NCBI RefSeq assembly: GCF_014199395.1
Contig: NZ_JACIJM010000012.1
Span: 1 to 64,000, forward strand
Source of the DNA: Yoonia ponticola
GTDB taxonomy: Bacteria > Pseudomonadota > Alphaproteobacteria > Rhodobacterales > Rhodobacteraceae
Reading direction: 5' to 3'
Length of the DNA stretch: 64,000 nt
In this document: piece after piece, positions 63,228-64,000 of the stretch
Layout: each line of letters begins with the position of its first letter
Numbering within the stretch: position 1 is the first letter of the stretch
The notes under the pieces: model-generated
Told to the model about the DNA's origin: nothing
The model's database searches: none
The model's input: the letters and a program-made list of their open reading frames with translations, nothing else
Program-made: the position numbers and the translations under genes

Positions 63228-64000
63228 TCCTCGGATTTCCGTCATCATCCCGCATCTGAACCAGCCTGCGATGCTGGCGCGGTGCCTTGGATCGCTGCGC
63301 GATGGCACGCGCCAACCTGACGAGATTATCGTGGTGGATAACGGGTCGGATGTGCTGCCCGATGTTCCTGCGCATGTGACCCTATTGCAGCAGAAAACGC
63401 CGGGTCCGGGGCCTGCGCGTAATCTTGGTGTGGCCCATGCAACGGGGGATGTGATTGCGTTTACCGATGCGGATTGCCTGGCGCGATTTGACTGGCTAGA
63501 GATGGCGGTACGGGCGATTGCAAAGAATGATATCTTGGGCGGCGATGTGCGGATTGCTTGTGTGAACCCGCGTAAACTGTCGGTGTTGGAAGCTTATGAA
63601 AGCATCTATGCCTACCGGATGGAACGCTACATTGCCGAAGAAGGCTTCACCGGAACGGGCAATCTTGTGGTCAAAAGGGCTATATTAGAGAGCGTTGGTC
63701 CCTTTGCTGGTTTGGAAAAAGCCGAAGATCGCGATTGGGGACAACGTGCGACGGGTCTGGGGTTCGAGATCAAATTTGTGCCGCAAATGCGGGTTTATCA
63801 TCCTGCGCGGCCATCATTTGCGGATTTATACCTGAAATGGGATCGGCAACTCGCCCATGACTATACTCTGATCAATGATAGCGTGGGTAAGCTGCGATGG
63901 GTGGTAAAAACTCTTGCGATGGGGATTTCGCCCTTGGCTGAAATTCCGCAGATTGCGGCCTCTGACCGTGTGCCGCGGGTGATTGATAAGGTGAAAGCTT
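63220..64000 (+). CDS. glycosyltransferase family 2 protein, cut by window end
   Basis: ATG 63220 lies inside the kinase gene's last codons. The open frame runs to the window end (260 complete codons seen). The opening ISVIIPHLNQPAMLARCLGSL, EIIVVDNGSD, GPGPARNLGVAHATGDVIAF and FTDADCLAR (D-x-D) are GT2 hallmarks; AEDRDWGQRATGLGFEIKFV follows. It continues the exopolysaccharide operon, which must extend past this window. Confidence 0.88.
   Translation, partial: MSDPRISVIIPHLNQPAMLARCLGSLRDGTRQPDEIIVVDNGSDVLPDVPAHVTLLQQKTPGPGPARNLGVAHATGDVIAFTDADCLARFDWLEMAVRAIAKNDILGGDVRIACVNPRKLSVLEAYESIYAYRMERYIAEEGFTGTGNLVVKRAILESVGPFAGLEKAEDRDWGQRATGLGFEIKFVPQMRVYHPARPSFADLYLKWDRQLAHDYTLINDSVGKLRWVVKTLAMGISPLAEIPQIAASDRVPRVIDKVKA

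Noticed and set aside
1..64000. tRNA or rRNA genes
   Set aside because: I saw no cloverleaf or rRNA-like conserved segments in either strand; a dedicated scan would be needed to be certain.

Overview
The window looks like a large part of a plasmid (or chromid) from a marine alphaproteobacterium of the Rhodobacteraceae/Roseobacter group. Four things point there: a RepA-type (Replication initiator protein A) replicon with iterons, a DnaA box and parAB; a VPLPA-type exosortase fused to EpsI; DUF2793 and GSCFA proteins; and a moderately high GC content with family-typical intergenic hairpin repeats. RepA plasmids carrying a rhamnose operon are known in roseobacters as biofilm plasmids, and this window fits that type. 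The exact genus cannot be read from the sequence.

Nearly all cargo is surface-polysaccharide biology. (1) 1-3.3 kb: mobile-element debris (a split IS30 transposase and a decayed IS3-type transposase) around a low-GC pyruvyltransferase gene. (2) 3.3-10.4 kb: a teichoic-acid-like capsule module, with a GT2/CDP-glycerol glycerophosphotransferase fusion, glycerol-3-phosphate cytidylyltransferase, a LicD protein and the capsule ABC exporter KpsM-KpsE-KpsT. (3) 10.4-15.0 kb, minus strand: a Wza/KpsD-like outer-membrane exporter, a small epimerase, an initiating sugar-phosphate transferase and a membrane UDP-sugar 4,6-dehydratase. (4) 15.1-19.1 kb: a phosphatase, galE, a lipoprotein and a GT61 glycosyltransferase. 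(5) 19.2-30.1 kb, plus strand: a long gene set with a GT2/hydrolase fusion, GSCFA-TPR protein and methyltransferase-TPR protein, then rmlCBDA for dTDP-L-rhamnose and kdsD-kdsB-kdsA for CMP-Kdo. (6) 30.1-36.7 kb: a secreted RTX/O-acetylesterase, DUF2793 protein, acyltransferase and exosortase XrtD. (7) 36.9-48.4 kb: glycosyltransferases, YjbH/YjbF exopolysaccharide proteins, a phosphohexomutase, a GNAT protein and two more RTX proteins, one with a CAP domain.

(8) 48.5-52.5 kb is the replication and partition core: parB bracketed by two copies of a 31-bp palindrome-containing repeat (putative parS), parA, an iteron origin with a consensus DnaA box, and repA in the opposite direction. (9) 52.7-64.0 kb is an exosortase-style exopolysaccharide locus: an outer-membrane barrel, short polysaccharide-export protein, TPR lipoprotein, fatty acid hydroxylase, second initiating sugar transferase, then a plus-strand operon of ATPase, chain-length determinant, BY-kinase and a GT2 gene cut by the window end.

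Read together, the plasmid would let the cell make and export at least two polymers: an ABC-exported capsule, perhaps phosphodiester-containing and Kdo/rhamnose-linked, and a chain-length-regulated exopolysaccharide. It would also secrete calcium-binding proteins that could sit in or trim that matrix. Missing from the window are KpsC/KpsS Kdo-linker transferases, a Wzx/Wzy pair, type I secretion components for the RTX proteins, and any VPLPA-CTERM exosortase substrate. A dispersed family of hairpin repeats sits at gene 3' ends and probably serves as terminators.
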